From the NCBI GenBank assembly GCA_016716065.1, contig JADJXA010000007.1, positions 248,001-312,000 on the forward strand: a DNA stretch of 64,000 nucleotides, given 5' to 3'. This DNA is from Candidatus Leptovillus gracilis. Lineage in GTDB: Bacteria; Chloroflexota; Anaerolineae; Promineifilales; Promineifilaceae. The notes beneath the pieces were generated by a model that made no database searches, was not told the origin of the DNA, and saw only the letters and a program-made list of their open reading frames with translations. The position numbers were made by a program, and so were the translations under genes. Positions 1 through 8,158 of this stretch are shown in pieces; within the stretch, counting starts at the first letter, position 1; the number at the start of each line of letters is the position of its first letter.

Positions 1-1671
1 GCGGTAGCCAGCCGCCTGTTCCACCGGTACAAAGGGGTGCAGCGCGCCGAACTTGGGCCACATGATGGGCAGCATTTCGGCGGTGGCGTTGAGCTTCATG
101 GTGCAAGACCCCAGGGGGATCATGGAATGGGTCAGCGATAGGTCGCGGTTTTGCAGGCGGGTGATGTAGCGCATCATCTCCGTTTCGGAATGATAGCTGT
201 TGAAGACGGGGTGGGCGAGGTAAGATGTGGTACGCTCGAACGGCCGTTCATAGCTTAATTCTACCGCGTCGGCCAGTGCGGCCACGTCAATCTCGCCCGC
301 TTCTGCGCCAAAAATGGCGAACAAAGCGTGTAAATCTTTTACCAGCGTGATTTCATCCAGCGAGACGCCGATGCTGCCATCGGCGTTGTAGCGCAGGTTC
401 ACCTGCTGCGCCAGGGCTGCCTGGCGGATTTGCGCCTGGCTGTGCGGCCCGCCGCTGACGGTAAGGGTGTCGAAGGTGGGCGTCTGGTTGAGGCTGTAGC
501 CGAGTTGGCTGAGGCCGCGGGCGAGAACGGCCGTTAACAGCCTTACTCGCTGGGCAATCCGCTTCAAACCCTCCGGTCCATGATAGACGGCATACATGGA
601 AGCCATAATCGCCAGCAAAACCTGCGCCGTGCAGATATTGCTGGTCGCTTTCTCGCGGCGGATGTGTTGTTCGCGGGTCTGCATTGCCAGACGCATGGCC
701 AGACGGCCGTGCGCATCCACCGACACGCCGATCAACCGGCCGGGCATCTGCCGTTTGTAATCGTCGCGGGTGGACATGAAGGCAGCGTGGGGGCCGCCAT
801 AGCCCATGGGCACGCCAAAGCGCTGGCTGTTGCCCACCACCACATCCGCGCCAAATTCGGCCGGCGGCCGCAGCAAGGTCAGGGCCAGCAAGTCGGTCGC
901 CACCACCGCCAGGGCGTCGGCGGCGTGGGCGCGCTGGATGAACCCTTCGTAATCGTAAATGTCGCCGTTGCTGGTCGGATACTGCACCAGCACACCAAAC
1001 GTGGGCTGGCTGAAGTCATAGGTCTCGTGGCTGCCCACGACGACTTCGATGCCCAGCGGCACGGCGCGGGCCTGCACCACGCCAATGGTTTGTGGGTGGC
1101 ACAGTTCCGACACAAAAAAGATGTTGGCGTTGGATCTGCGCGGCCGTTGGCGCAGGCACAATGTCATGGCTTCGGCGGCGGCTGTGCCCTCGTCTAGCAG
1201 CGAGGCGTTGGCGATCTCCATGCCGGTCAGGTCGGTGACCATCGTCTGGAAATTCAGCAGGGCTTCCAGGCGGCCCTGGGCGATTTCTGCCTGGTAGGGT
1301 GTGTATTGGGTGTACCAGCCGGGGTTCTCGAAGATGTTGCGTAGTACGACCGGCGGCGTGGTGCAGTCGTAGTAGCCCATGCCGATAAAGGAGCGGTACA
1401 GTTCGTTTTTGGCGGCCATCGCCCGCAGTTCGGCCAGGATTTCCGACTCGCTGCGCGGCGTTTCCAGACTCAGGTCGCTCTCCAGCATGATGGCGGCGGG
1501 CACGGTTTCGGCGATGAGTTGGTCCAGGGACCGCAGGCCGAGTTGTTGCAGCATGTGGACAACGGCTTCTGGCCGCGGACCGATGTGCCGATCTACGAAG
1601 TGGTCGGTGGGGTGGAGTAAAGCGCGGTTAGAGGTTGCCGCGGTGCGGTGGGAAAGAGGGGGGGAAATCAT
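1..1671 (-). CDS. gcvP: Glycine dehydrogenase (decarboxylating), P protein, partial at 3' end
   Basis: Glycine cleavage P protein, the PLP enzyme that decarboxylates glycine and passes the aminomethyl group to the lipoyl arm of GcvH. Reading the minus strand from the ATG at 1671 gives 557 codons open to the window edge. They contain the family landmarks DRHIGPR near the N terminus, FIGMGYYDC, NPGWYTQYTPYQAE, LDEGTAAAEAM, GVPMGYGGPHAAF and SMIPLGSCTMKLN. The usual single-chain protein is about 950 residues, so the PLP-lysine half lies beyond position 1. A strong ribosome site (GGAGGTAAC) directly precedes the ATG, which fixes the start. It lies downstream of gcvH on the same strand, with a heptad repeat tract between, so both are probably under the glycine riboswitch. 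No gcvT is present in the window. Confidence 0.95.
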   Translation of the reverse strand, partial: MISPPLSHRTAATSNRALLHPTDHFVDRHIGPRPEAVVHMLQQLGLRSLDQLIAETVPAAIMLESDLSLETPRSESEILAELRAMAAKNELYRSFIGMGYYDCTTPPVVLRNIFENPGWYTQYTPYQAEIAQGRLEALLNFQTMVTDLTGMEIANASLLDEGTAAAEAMTLCLRQRPRRSNANIFFVSELCHPQTIGVVQARAVPLGIEVVVGSHETYDFSQPTFGVLVQYPTSNGDIYDYEGFIQRAHAADALAVVATDLLALTLLRPPAEFGADVVVGNSQRFGVPMGYGGPHAAFMSTRDDYKRQMPGRLIGVSVDAHGRLAMRLAMQTREQHIRREKATSNICTAQVLLAIMASMYAVYHGPEGLKRIAQRVRLLTAVLARGLSQLGYSLNQTPTFDTLTVSGGPHSQAQIRQAALAQQVNLRYNADGSIGVSLDEITLVKDLHALFAIFGAEAGEIDVAALADAVELSYERPFERTTSYLAHPVFNSYHSETEMMRYITRLQNRDLSLTHSMIPLGSCTMKLNATAEMLPIMWPKFGALHPFVPVEQAAGYR

Positions 1672-1687
1672 GTTACCTCCAGAGGGG

Positions 1688-1785
1688 CAGTATTCAGTAT
1701 TCAGTATTCAGTGTTCAGTATTCAGTGTTCAGTGTTCAGTATTCAGTACGAGACACTGAATACTGGATACGGTTTACGGAATACG
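1688..1785. repeat. Heptad tandem repeat with inverted arms (CAGTATT/CAGTGTT then GAATACT-like)
   Basis: About nine copies of the 7-mer CAGTATT or CAGTGTT run from 1688 to 1749. After a short spacer, heptads of the complementary type (GAATACT, GGATACG, GTTTACG, GAATACG) follow to 1785. The two halves can pair, so the tract is an imperfect long hairpin. It fills the gcvH-gcvP gap. Confidence 0.8.
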
Positions 1786-1789
1786 GCCG

Positions 1790-2176
1790 TTACTCCCGAT
1801 TGTCTAAATACTCTTGGTACGCGGCGGCGTCCATCAGACCTTCCAGTTCAGACGGGTCGCTGAGGCTGATTTTGACCAACCAGGCGTCGTAGGCGTTTTG
1901 GTTGATGCCTTCGGGGGCGTCTACCAGGGCGTCGTTGACGGCCGTTACCTCGCCCGCTACTGGCATAAACAAATCGGCCGCCGCTTTCACCGATTCCACC
2001 ACGCCAAAGGTCTCCCCGGCGCTAAAGGAATCGCCCACGTTAGGCAGCTCCAGGTAAACGATGTCGGACAACGCATCTTGGGCGTGATCAGTAATGCCAA
2101 CGGCCGCGCTGTTGCCGTCTACGGCAAGCCATTCATCATCTTTTGTATACAGTAATCCATCTTTAATTGTACTCAT
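1790..2176 (-). CDS. gcvH: Glycine cleavage system H protein
   Basis: Lipoyl carrier of the glycine cleavage system. It shuttles the aminomethyl group between the P, T and L proteins in the cytoplasm. The 128-residue product has the usual family length. It shows the early DDEWL segment, the GITDHAQDALSDIVYLELP stretch, and the lipoylation motif VESVKAAADL, whose Lys carries the lipoate. It ends with an acidic C terminus. An upstream in-frame start at 2287 would add 37 residues. The ATG at 2176 is preferred because AGGAGATGATC precedes it and because the extension lies between the riboswitch terminator and the gene. It is followed by gcvP. Expression is likely controlled by the glycine riboswitch at 2289-2572. 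Confidence 0.95.
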   Translation of the reverse strand: MSTIKDGLLYTKDDEWLAVDGNSAAVGITDHAQDALSDIVYLELPNVGDSFSAGETFGVVESVKAAADLFMPVAGEVTAVNDALVDAPEGINQNAYDAWLVKISLSDPSELEGLMDAAAYQEYLDNRE

Positions 2177-2288
2177 GATCATCTCCTGTTTGGGTTTAGG
2201 GGGTATAACTTGTTCATTGTCAATCAGGCGGTCGGCCATTTGATGTTGGCTGCCGGTCACTGGTTGATACATGTCTTGCCAATCCAAT

Positions 2289-2329
2289 AAAAAAGGGGTG
2301 CATGGCAGTTCAATCTTGCCAGCACCCCC
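2289..2329 (-). terminator. Riboswitch expression-platform terminator
   Basis: On the minus strand, GGGGTGC pairs with GCACCCC (inner TGGCA/TGCCA also pairs) and a run of T follows. This gives an intrinsic terminator at the end of the glycine riboswitch, upstream of gcvH. Confidence 0.75.
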
Positions 2330-2486
2330 TGTCGTTAACCTGCGAGATTCGTTTCGTAGCCGAAACTTGCTCCAGCGGTGAGAAAGGTTGTTCTTTCTCT
2401 TTCCAGAGACGCTTCGCCCACGCGGTCCTTTTGCCTGAGAGTTTCACCAGTTTGATGCCTGGCTTGCCCCTTCGGCGATTGGATCA

Positions 2487-2557
2487 GTGGTTAGTGGTTA
2501 GTTGGTAGCTGTAAGTGGTTCACTATCAGCTCTCAACTCTCAACTCTCAACTAAACT
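2487..2557. repeat. Heptad repeat inside the riboswitch P3 region
   Basis: Plus strand shows GTGGTTA twice, GTTGGTA, GCTGTAA, GTGGTTC, ACTATCA, GCTCTCA, then ACTCTCA twice, all in 7-bp phase. As minus-strand RNA the two halves pair imperfectly, with roughly four pairs per heptad and a closed tip, giving a long stem. Confidence 0.75.
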
Positions 2558-2689
2558 CAATTCTCTCCCGCACGGCCGTTGCCCTTATTCAGTTGTGAAG
2601 TTACGACGCTATTGTAAGACCCGGCAGGCGGTGAGGCAAAAACCTGCTTGCGGACATTGTAGCTTTTCGTTTCTGTCAATGTCAACAAA

Positions 2690-3853
2690 ATGGGTAAAAT
2701 GGACGGTATGTTACATCAGGCAACCATCAGCAGCAATGGGGTCATGCGGCCAACGGCCGTCACCGTTAACCTGACCCGACTGACAGAGAACTATAAGGCA
2801 ATTGCTACGGCCGTTGCCCCGGCGCAGGTGTTGGCCGTCCTTAAAGCCAACGCCTACGGGCACGGCCTGTTGGCCGTCGCCCGCCACATGGAAGCGTTGG
2901 GCGCACCTTACCTGGGCGTCGCCGTGTTGGAAGAAGGCATTTTGCTGCGCGAAGCAGGTATTGTCACGCCCATTTTGGTCATGGGCGGCATTATCGGCAA
3001 CCAGATTCCCCTCTTTTTGCAGCACGACCTCACCATCACTGCCTCTTCGGTTGACAAGCTGACGCAAATCAATGCGACGGCGCAAACCCTGGGCGCGCGG
3101 GCCAAAGTCCACCTGAAAATTGACACGGGCATGGAGCGTATTGGCGTCCATTATTACAATGCAGCCACGCTGCTGGAAGCGGCGCTGGCCTGCGATCACT
3201 GCCTGGTGGAGGGCGTCTATTCCCACTTTGCGAATTCGGATGCGGCCGATCTGAGTTCGGCGCGGACGCAGTTGGAGCGCTTTAACGAGGTGCTGGCTTT
3301 TTATGCGGTGCGGGGCCTGGAACGGCCGTCTCTGTGCCATCTGTCCAACTCCGGCGGCATTCTGCAACTGCCCGAAGCGCGCTTCGACATGGTGCGGGCG
3401 GGCATTTTGTTGTATGGCGTGTATCCTTCGGCGGAGGTGAAAAAGACGGTGGTGGTACGGCCGTCGCTGTCCTGGACATCGCGGGTGGTCTACTTCAAGG
3501 TGGTGCAGCCCGGCCATCCTGTCAGTTATGGTTCCACCTGGCAGAGCGACCACATGGTGCGTGTTGTCACCGTGCCGGTGGGCTACGGCGATGGCTACTT
3601 CCGGGCGATGTCCAACCGGGCAGAGGTGATCATTCGCGGCCGGCGTTATCCCACGGTGGGGCGCATTTGTATGGACCAGATCATGGTCAATATCGAATGG
3701 GACAGCGCCTACAACGACGACGAAGTGATTTTGCTTGGTGAAGTGGGCGGCGTGAACATTTGCTGCGAGGAATTGGCCGAGTGGGCGGGCACGATTCCCT
3801 ACGAAATACTAACCAACATCAATACGCGCGTGCCCAGGGTGTATGTGCGATAA
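2690..3853 (+). CDS. alr: Alanine racemase
   Basis: PLP-dependent racemase making D-alanine for peptidoglycan. The 387-residue protein has the PLP lysine in VLKANAYGHG (about Lys52), the IDTGMERIG and YSHFANSD segments, the SNSGG phosphate-binding loop, and the catalytic tyrosine in GYGDGY around residue 298. It ends with RICMDQIMVN and NTRVPRVYV. Length and order match the fold-type III family. The start is uncertain. ATGs at 2690, 2699, 2708 and 2744 are all in frame without a strong ribosome site, and the conserved part begins near PTAVTVNL, so 2744 or 2708 may be the real start. It diverges from the gcv operon and ends just before a terminator. Confidence 0.95.
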   Translation: MGKMDGMLHQATISSNGVMRPTAVTVNLTRLTENYKAIATAVAPAQVLAVLKANAYGHGLLAVARHMEALGAPYLGVAVLEEGILLREAGIVTPILVMGGIIGNQIPLFLQHDLTITASSVDKLTQINATAQTLGARAKVHLKIDTGMERIGVHYYNAATLLEAALACDHCLVEGVYSHFANSDAADLSSARTQLERFNEVLAFYAVRGLERPSLCHLSNSGGILQLPEARFDMVRAGILLYGVYPSAEVKKTVVVRPSLSWTSRVVYFKVVQPGHPVSYGSTWQSDHMVRVVTVPVGYGDGYFRAMSNRAEVIIRGRRYPTVGRICMDQIMVNIEWDSAYNDDEVILLGEVGGVNICCEELAEWAGTIPYEILTNINTRVPRVYVR

Positions 3854-3867
3854 GGGGTTTAAAAAGC

Positions 3868-3912
3868 GTTCACCCTCGGCCAGGAGGGGAAACCGAGGGT
3901 GAACACTTTTTT
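3868..3912 (+). terminator. Intrinsic terminator after alr
   Basis: A perfect 12-bp stem (GTTCACCCTCGG with CCGAGGGTGAAC) is followed after two bases by CTTTTTT. It lies 15 bp beyond the alr stop. Confidence 0.9.
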
Positions 3913-3989
3913 GGCGACTTCGTTTGTAATAATAGTCACAAAATATAAATTGGACTTAAGTTAAAGATAAGCGGTTGGTGAGTATGGGG

Positions 3990-4116
3990 CAGTATTCAGT
4001 ATTCAGTGACCAGTTTTCAGTCGGCGCTGCCTCTGGAAAATGCCATCGTATACCGTTTTGTGTAGGCGTTCACCAGAGGTAGCGCCCTGCGGAATACCGA
4101 ACATCGAATACGTGTA
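3990..4116. repeat. Heptad repeat / inverted repeat element
   Basis: Starts with CAGTATT, CAGTATT, CAGTGAC, CAGTTTT heptads. It contains a 14-bp inverted repeat with one mismatch (GGCGCTGCCTCTGG near 4023, CCAGAGGTAGCGCC near 4072) and ends with GGAATAC, CGAACAT, CGAATAC heptads. It reuses the unit seen at 1688. It lies between the alr terminator and the end of the cytochrome operon, and no gene was found in it. Confidence 0.65.
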
Positions 4117-5343
4117 CTAGTCGTCATCATCGTCGTCGTCGTCGTGTTCACGGCCGTCGGCGTGGCATTGCACGCAGTTGTTGCCCGTAAAACCAGACAC
4201 GTCGTCGTGTTCCTCATTCATTTCTTGTTGGTTGTGGCAGGTGGCGCAGGTGTAAACGGCCGTATTCCCGCCCGGATGGCATGTGCTGCAATTGCCATTG
4301 GCCCCTTCATGGTTGATGGGGAAAGTATGGTTAAACGACGCCCCTTGCCAGGAATTGGTTGTATGGCAGGCAGAGCATTGGCCGGGGTAATGGTTGGCCG
4401 GCGGTGTGTGGCAGCTTTGGCAATCCGTTAGACCAGCGTGGTTAAAGTTGACGTTGCGGAAATTATTCACGTCGCCATGACAGTTGCGGCACGACCCCGG
4501 AAAGTGGTTGGCCGGCGGCGCGTGGCAGGCGGCGCAGTCTGTGCTGCCGATGGTGCTGTGGTTAAACGTCACGTTGCGGAAATTGTTGGTGTCAGTGTGG
4601 CAGGCGGCGCACGCGCCCTGGTAATGGTTGGCCGGTGGTGTGTGGCAGGCCGAACAATCTGTGCTGCCGATGGTGGTGTGATCAAAATTGACGACGATGC
4701 GGAAGTCGGTTGTATCGGTGTGGCAGGCGGCGCACGCGCCCGGGTAATGGTCTGGCGGCGGCGCGTGGCAGGCCGAACAATCTGTGCTGCCGATGGTGCT
4801 GTGATCAAAATTGGCGACGATGCGGAAGTCGGTCGTATCGGTGTGACAGGCGGCGCACGCGCCCGGGTAATGGTCTGGCGGTGGCGCGTGGCAGGCCGAA
4901 CAATCTGTGCTGCCGATGGCGCTGTGATCAAACGTGGCAAACTGCCAGCCTTCGATGACGTGGCAGTTGGCGCAGGCTAACCCATATTCTCCCGCGTGGG
5001 GGTCGTCTTGGGCGTGGCAGGCCGCGCAGTCCGGGTCGGTTCCCTGGTAATCGCCAGTCGCATGGCAGGCGGCGCATTCCACCGGCTGATGACCGCCGCT
5101 GAGGGCAAAAAAGCTGTGGTCCAGGCTGCCGTCGGGAAAAGGTACGGCGAGCGGATTGGGCAGCTGCCCGGCGCTGCCGCGGGTGGGCTGGCCGGGGACG
5201 GCCGTCGCCATCCCTTCTGCCTGGGCAATGGCGCTGGGGGAGAGAGAACGGCTGTCTCGGACCAACGCATAAACCGCCGCCCCACCGACAATACAGGCAA
5301 ACAAGCCCAGCGCCACGACAAACAAGATCAAACGTCGCCCCAT
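4117..5343 (-). CDS. 16-heme c-type cytochrome with tandem heme repeats and poly-Asp tail
   Basis: Predicted exported multiheme cytochrome of 408 residues. It starts with a single hydrophobic anchor or uncleaved signal (ILFVVALGLFACIVGGAAVY) and then carries 16 CXXCH motifs by my count. The middle is a tandem repeat of about 42 residues, each with two hemes and a conserved FDHSTIGSTDCSACH block, whose extra His is a likely sixth ligand. The C terminus is REH followed by eight Asp, encoded by a GAC/GAT run. The start ATG at 5343 shares one base with the stop of the upstream oxidoreductase (TAATG), indicating translational coupling. This choice excludes a longer in-frame extension to 5613 that would overlap that gene. 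It is the last gene of the redox operon. The electron donor and acceptor are unknown. Confidence 0.88.
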   Translation of the reverse strand: MGRRLILFVVALGLFACIVGGAAVYALVRDSRSLSPSAIAQAEGMATAVPGQPTRGSAGQLPNPLAVPFPDGSLDHSFFALSGGHQPVECAACHATGDYQGTDPDCAACHAQDDPHAGEYGLACANCHVIEGWQFATFDHSAIGSTDCSACHAPPPDHYPGACAACHTDTTDFRIVANFDHSTIGSTDCSACHAPPPDHYPGACAACHTDTTDFRIVVNFDHTTIGSTDCSACHTPPANHYQGACAACHTDTNNFRNVTFNHSTIGSTDCAACHAPPANHFPGSCRNCHGDVNNFRNVNFNHAGLTDCQSCHTPPANHYPGQCSACHTTNSWQGASFNHTFPINHEGANGNCSTCHPGGNTAVYTCATCHNQQEMNEEHDDVSGFTGNNCVQCHADGREHDDDDDDDD

Positions 5344-6695
5344 TATGCGCCTCCATGAACGGCCGTTACCGCGCCAATCTGCTGCAAAAAACGCCACAAA
5401 CTGCGCTGCATCTTCTCGCCGCCGGCCACCAGATCGTCGTGCAGATGTCGGATGTTCACCTGCTGCTCGATCAGGTAACGCAGCGGATCGGCTAAGTGTT
5501 GGTCGCCAATGACAATGGCCCCCACCAGGAAATCGCCGCTCAGCGCCAGGCGGACGGTATTGTCGCCGTTGGCGGCCCAGGCGCTGCGGTAAGCGCGTGG
5601 CTGCGTATACCACACCTCCGAAGAGCCGCGCGAGATATGCTGCACCGTTTCCACGGCTTCGTCGGCCGCGCGGCCCGGGCTGATTTGCCCCATGCTGGTG
5701 ATATGCAGCCCGAACAACAGGCAGGCGTTAAACGGCGCGCCTTTGACGTAAGCCTGCCGCTGGCCGACCATGTTCAGGCCCGCCGCCTGGCCTTCGGCTA
5801 CGGCGCTGGGCCAGAGAACGTCTACCATGTGGCGCTGCGTCCAGCGGTCGTACACCTGGGCGCAGTCACCGGCGGCGTAAACGCCGGGCACGCTGCTTTC
5901 CAGAAACTCATTCACCAATATAGCCCGGTCGGTTTGAATGGGCGTGTTTTGTACCACGTCCAGCAGCGGTTTGACGCCAATCGCCACACCCACCAGGTCG
6001 CATTGAAAGCTGGGGCCATCGTTAAGCCGGACCCCCCGGACGCGCCCGCGACGGTCGCCTAAAATTTCGGCCACTTCGGTGTTGTAATGGATGTGGACGT
6101 GATGGGCGCGCATTGTTTTTTCCAGCAGGCGGCTCTCGTCGTCGTTGAACACCTGGCTCCACAGGCGGTCGCGCCGCAGGAAATAATGGGTTTCCACGCC
6201 GCGGTGGGCCAGCCCCTCGCTTAGTTCCAGAGCGGTGATGCCGCCGCCCACAACCACGGCTCGTTTGGCCCGTTTGCTGCGGGCAATCAGGTCGTTGGTC
6301 CCGTCGTAGGTGTCCAGGTAGACCACGCCTTGCAGGTCGTGGCCGGGATAGGGCGGCGGGGTAGCCCGCGCCCCGGTGGCGATCAGCAGGCGGTCGTAGG
6401 GCAGGGAACGGCCGTCCTCCAACCACACCAACCGGTTCATCACGTCCAACCGGCTGGCCTTTCCCAAAACCAGATTCAGGTTCAATTGTTCATACCAGGC
6501 CAGCGTGCGGCAAAACACCTGTTTGATGGGGATTTCATTGAGCAGTGCGTAGGCCAGACCAGGGCGGGAATACATGGGGTACGGCTCGGCCGTGAGGATG
6601 GTGATCGCGCCGGCCGGGTCGTGGCGGCGGATGGTTTCGGCGGCGGTTGCCCCGGCCGCGCCATTGCCGATGATGAGGTATTGGGTGATGGGCAT
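5343..6695 (-). CDS. FAD/NAD(P)-dependent pyridine nucleotide-disulfide type oxidoreductase
   Basis: Cytoplasmic flavoenzyme of 450 residues, likely moving electrons between NAD(P)H and the adjacent ferredoxin. The N-terminal dinucleotide fold LIIGNGAAGATAAE binds FAD. A second fold, AVVVGGGITALELSEGL near residue 145, binds NAD(P). The GVYAAGDCAQ motif closes the FAD site. No redox-active CxxxxC pair is seen, so it resembles rubredoxin/ferredoxin reductases and the NirB N-terminal half more than disulfide reductases. It lies 4 bp after the ferredoxin gene and its stop overlaps the start of the 16-heme cytochrome. Its direction of catalysis cannot be read from the sequence. Confidence 0.88.
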   Translation of the reverse strand: MPITQYLIIGNGAAGATAAETIRRHDPAGAITILTAEPYPMYSRPGLAYALLNEIPIKQVFCRTLAWYEQLNLNLVLGKASRLDVMNRLVWLEDGRSLPYDRLLIATGARATPPPYPGHDLQGVVYLDTYDGTNDLIARSKRAKRAVVVGGGITALELSEGLAHRGVETHYFLRRDRLWSQVFNDDESRLLEKTMRAHHVHIHYNTEVAEILGDRRGRVRGVRLNDGPSFQCDLVGVAIGVKPLLDVVQNTPIQTDRAILVNEFLESSVPGVYAAGDCAQVYDRWTQRHMVDVLWPSAVAEGQAAGLNMVGQRQAYVKGAPFNACLLFGLHITSMGQISPGRAADEAVETVQHISRGSSEVWYTQPRAYRSAWAANGDNTVRLALSGDFLVGAIVIGDQHLADPLRYLIEQQVNIRHLHDDLVAGGEKMQRSLWRFLQQIGAVTAVHGGA

Positions 6696-6699
6696 CAGG

Positions 6700-7023
6700 C
6701 TAACCTTCCTCTGGCGATGATGATTGGGCTGTTTGCTGCGTCAACCGTTCCAGGATAATGGTGTGGGCGTCGGTTTGCCAACGCAGTGTGCCGCGTGGGC
6801 AGACGGCGATGCAGTTGCCGCAGGCGATGCAGACGGGGTCATCCACTGGCAAACCCTGGCGGGCGTAGTCGCGCACGGGGATGCCCACCGGGCAGTTGTA
6901 GCCGCAGACGCCGCACTGCACGCAGCGGCTGGCGTCTGCCACCACGCGCCCCGATTCCAGCGTGGGTGGTGGCGGTTCAGTGGAACCGGTTAATCGTTTT
7001 TTCAATCGTTGGATGATGCTCAT
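6700..7023 (-). CDS. 2[4Fe-4S] ferredoxin-like protein
   Basis: Small electron carrier of 107 residues with two classical [4Fe-4S] motifs, CVQCGVCGYNCP and CIACGNCIAVCP, separated by about 25 residues. The N-terminal 30 residues are polar and Pro-rich, and no signal peptide is present, so it should be cytoplasmic. It sits between the membrane-side cytochrome genes and the flavoenzyme in the same operon. That placement fits a link between NAD(P)H oxidation and the membrane cytochrome. The ATG at 7023 has only a weak purine-rich site upstream. Confidence 0.88.
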   Translation of the reverse strand: MSIIQRLKKRLTGSTEPPPPTLESGRVVADASRCVQCGVCGYNCPVGIPVRDYARQGLPVDDPVCIACGNCIAVCPRGTLRWQTDAHTIILERLTQQTAQSSSPEEG

Positions 7024-7084
7024 AGCTGCTTCTGGGAGCGCCGGCGTCCCGCCGATGCTCCGAACCGTGAGAAATTATCGTTGT

Positions 7085-8158
7085 TTAACCATCGTCAGAA
7101 TGCTCGTCTTCCTGGCCGGTCGGATGGCATTCGGCGCAGGCGAAAAAGTCAGTCTGGCTGAAATCTACATCATCGTGTTCACGCCGCATTTCGTTCAGCT
7201 CGTGTTCGTGGCAGTTGGTGCAGGTGTATTGGTCATAGGTGGTGATGTGGCAGGCGACGCATTGCAACACGCCTTCTTCGCCATGATCCAGCGGGAAATT
7301 GTGCTGCAACAGGCGGGCGGGCAGCCACGCTTCGGTCGTATGGCAGGCGGCGCACTGCACGCCAAAAACACCGGCGTGGATGGGCGGCTCAGCGTGGCAG
7401 GCGACGCATTCCGGGGAAATGCCCTGGAATTGAGCGTTGACGTGACAATCCTGGCAGGTAACGGCCGTATGCGCCCCGGTCAGCGCAAAAATTCGGTCAT
7501 GGTCGGCCGGGGTGAAGGCGGCCAGGGTGTCCAACCCGTCGTGGCAGGCCAGGCATTCTTCGCCGTAGCTCTGGCGGTGGTCGGCCATGAAAACAGGGTC
7601 GGCCTCCTGGTGGCAGGCGGCGCAGGCGCCCAGGCTGACGGCGAACGTGCCGGTTTCCTGGTGACAAGCGGCGCATTCCAACGGCCGTTCGTCATAATCC
7701 ACCCCATGCTTTGCCAGACTAAACCGGGTCAGGCTGTGGTCGAAGTTGGCGATGGCGGCTGTTTTCAGGTCGTAGTCCGGGCCGCGATGCTCCAGATGGC
7801 AGTCGGCGCAGGCGGCGGCGTTGGCGAAACGGCCGTGCAGGCCAACGGCCGTTGGCGGATCCCCCACCATCTGCCGTTCGTCGGCGATGTTTTCATGGCA
7901 CGCTTCGCAGCGCGCCGCCTCAAGGCCCACAAAGGGCGTGTGGCATTGGCCGCAGGCGTGGGCCAGTTCGGCGTGGTTGGCAAAACCTTGCAGGGCCACA
8001 TCGCCATGCTGCACGGCCGACAATGGGCCGGGGCTAAAGGATTCACCCCCATGGAAATAAATGCCAACCACCAGCCCCAAGCCCAGGACCAGGGCCGAAA
8101 TCAACGCCACCGGCGAAAAAATAGGATGTTGGCGCTCGACGCGGCGGAAATCGTTCAT
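7085..8158 (-). CDS. 12-heme c-type cytochrome, membrane anchored
   Basis: Predicted exported multiheme cytochrome of 357 residues. One hydrophobic N-terminal segment (VALISALVLGLGLVVGIYF) acts as anchor or signal. It is followed by 12 CXXCH motifs with conserved extra His residues in NFDHSLTRF, ADHDRIF and HNFPLDHGEEG that may serve as distal heme ligands. The C terminus is acidic (EDEHSDDG), echoing the poly-Asp tail of the 16-heme partner. Its start overlaps the stop of the upstream cytochrome b-like gene by 4 bp (ATGA). The ferredoxin gene follows after 61 bp. Confidence 0.88.
   Translation of the reverse strand: MNDFRRVERQHPIFSPVALISALVLGLGLVVGIYFHGGESFSPGPLSAVQHGDVALQGFANHAELAHACGQCHTPFVGLEAARCEACHENIADERQMVGDPPTAVGLHGRFANAAACADCHLEHRGPDYDLKTAAIANFDHSLTRFSLAKHGVDYDERPLECAACHQETGTFAVSLGACAACHQEADPVFMADHRQSYGEECLACHDGLDTLAAFTPADHDRIFALTGAHTAVTCQDCHVNAQFQGISPECVACHAEPPIHAGVFGVQCAACHTTEAWLPARLLQHNFPLDHGEEGVLQCVACHITTYDQYTCTNCHEHELNEMRREHDDVDFSQTDFFACAECHPTGQEDEHSDDG

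Larger units (their letters stand above)
2289..2572 (-). promoter_or_regulatory. Glycine riboswitch (probably tandem) upstream of gcvH-gcvP
   Basis: Minus-strand sequence matches the glycine aptamer. GGGAGAG lies at about 2567, then CGCCGAAGGGGCAAG, then GAAACTCTCAGGCAAAAGG, closing with TCTCTGGAAAGAG. A second, more diverged aptamer seems to follow (CACCGCTGGAGCAAG, then GAATCTCGCAGGTTAACG). It runs into a terminator hairpin. In known glycine switches, ligand binding favours read-through into gcv genes, and the same is expected here. The variable hairpin between GGAGAG and CGCCGAAG of the first aptamer is unusually long, about 90 nt, and is built of 7-nt repeats (2487-2557). Confidence is high for the aptamer class and moderate for the tandem arrangement. 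Confidence 0.85.

Noticed and set aside
1688..1749. Possible CRISPR-like array in tandem repeats
   Set aside because: Units are 7 bp with no spacers. No array with 24-40 bp repeats and unique spacers was found anywhere in the window, and no cas genes.
4023..4086. GGCGCTGCCTCT shared between 4024 and about 49590 as a mobile repeat
   Set aside because: Only 12 bp are shared and flanks differ. It is too short to call a dispersed element, so only the local inverted repeat was reported.
5344..5613. N-terminal extension of the 16-heme cytochrome to 5613
   Set aside because: It lies inside the oxidoreductase gene and has Arg-rich antisense-like composition. The TAATG start at 5343 followed by an anchor segment is better.
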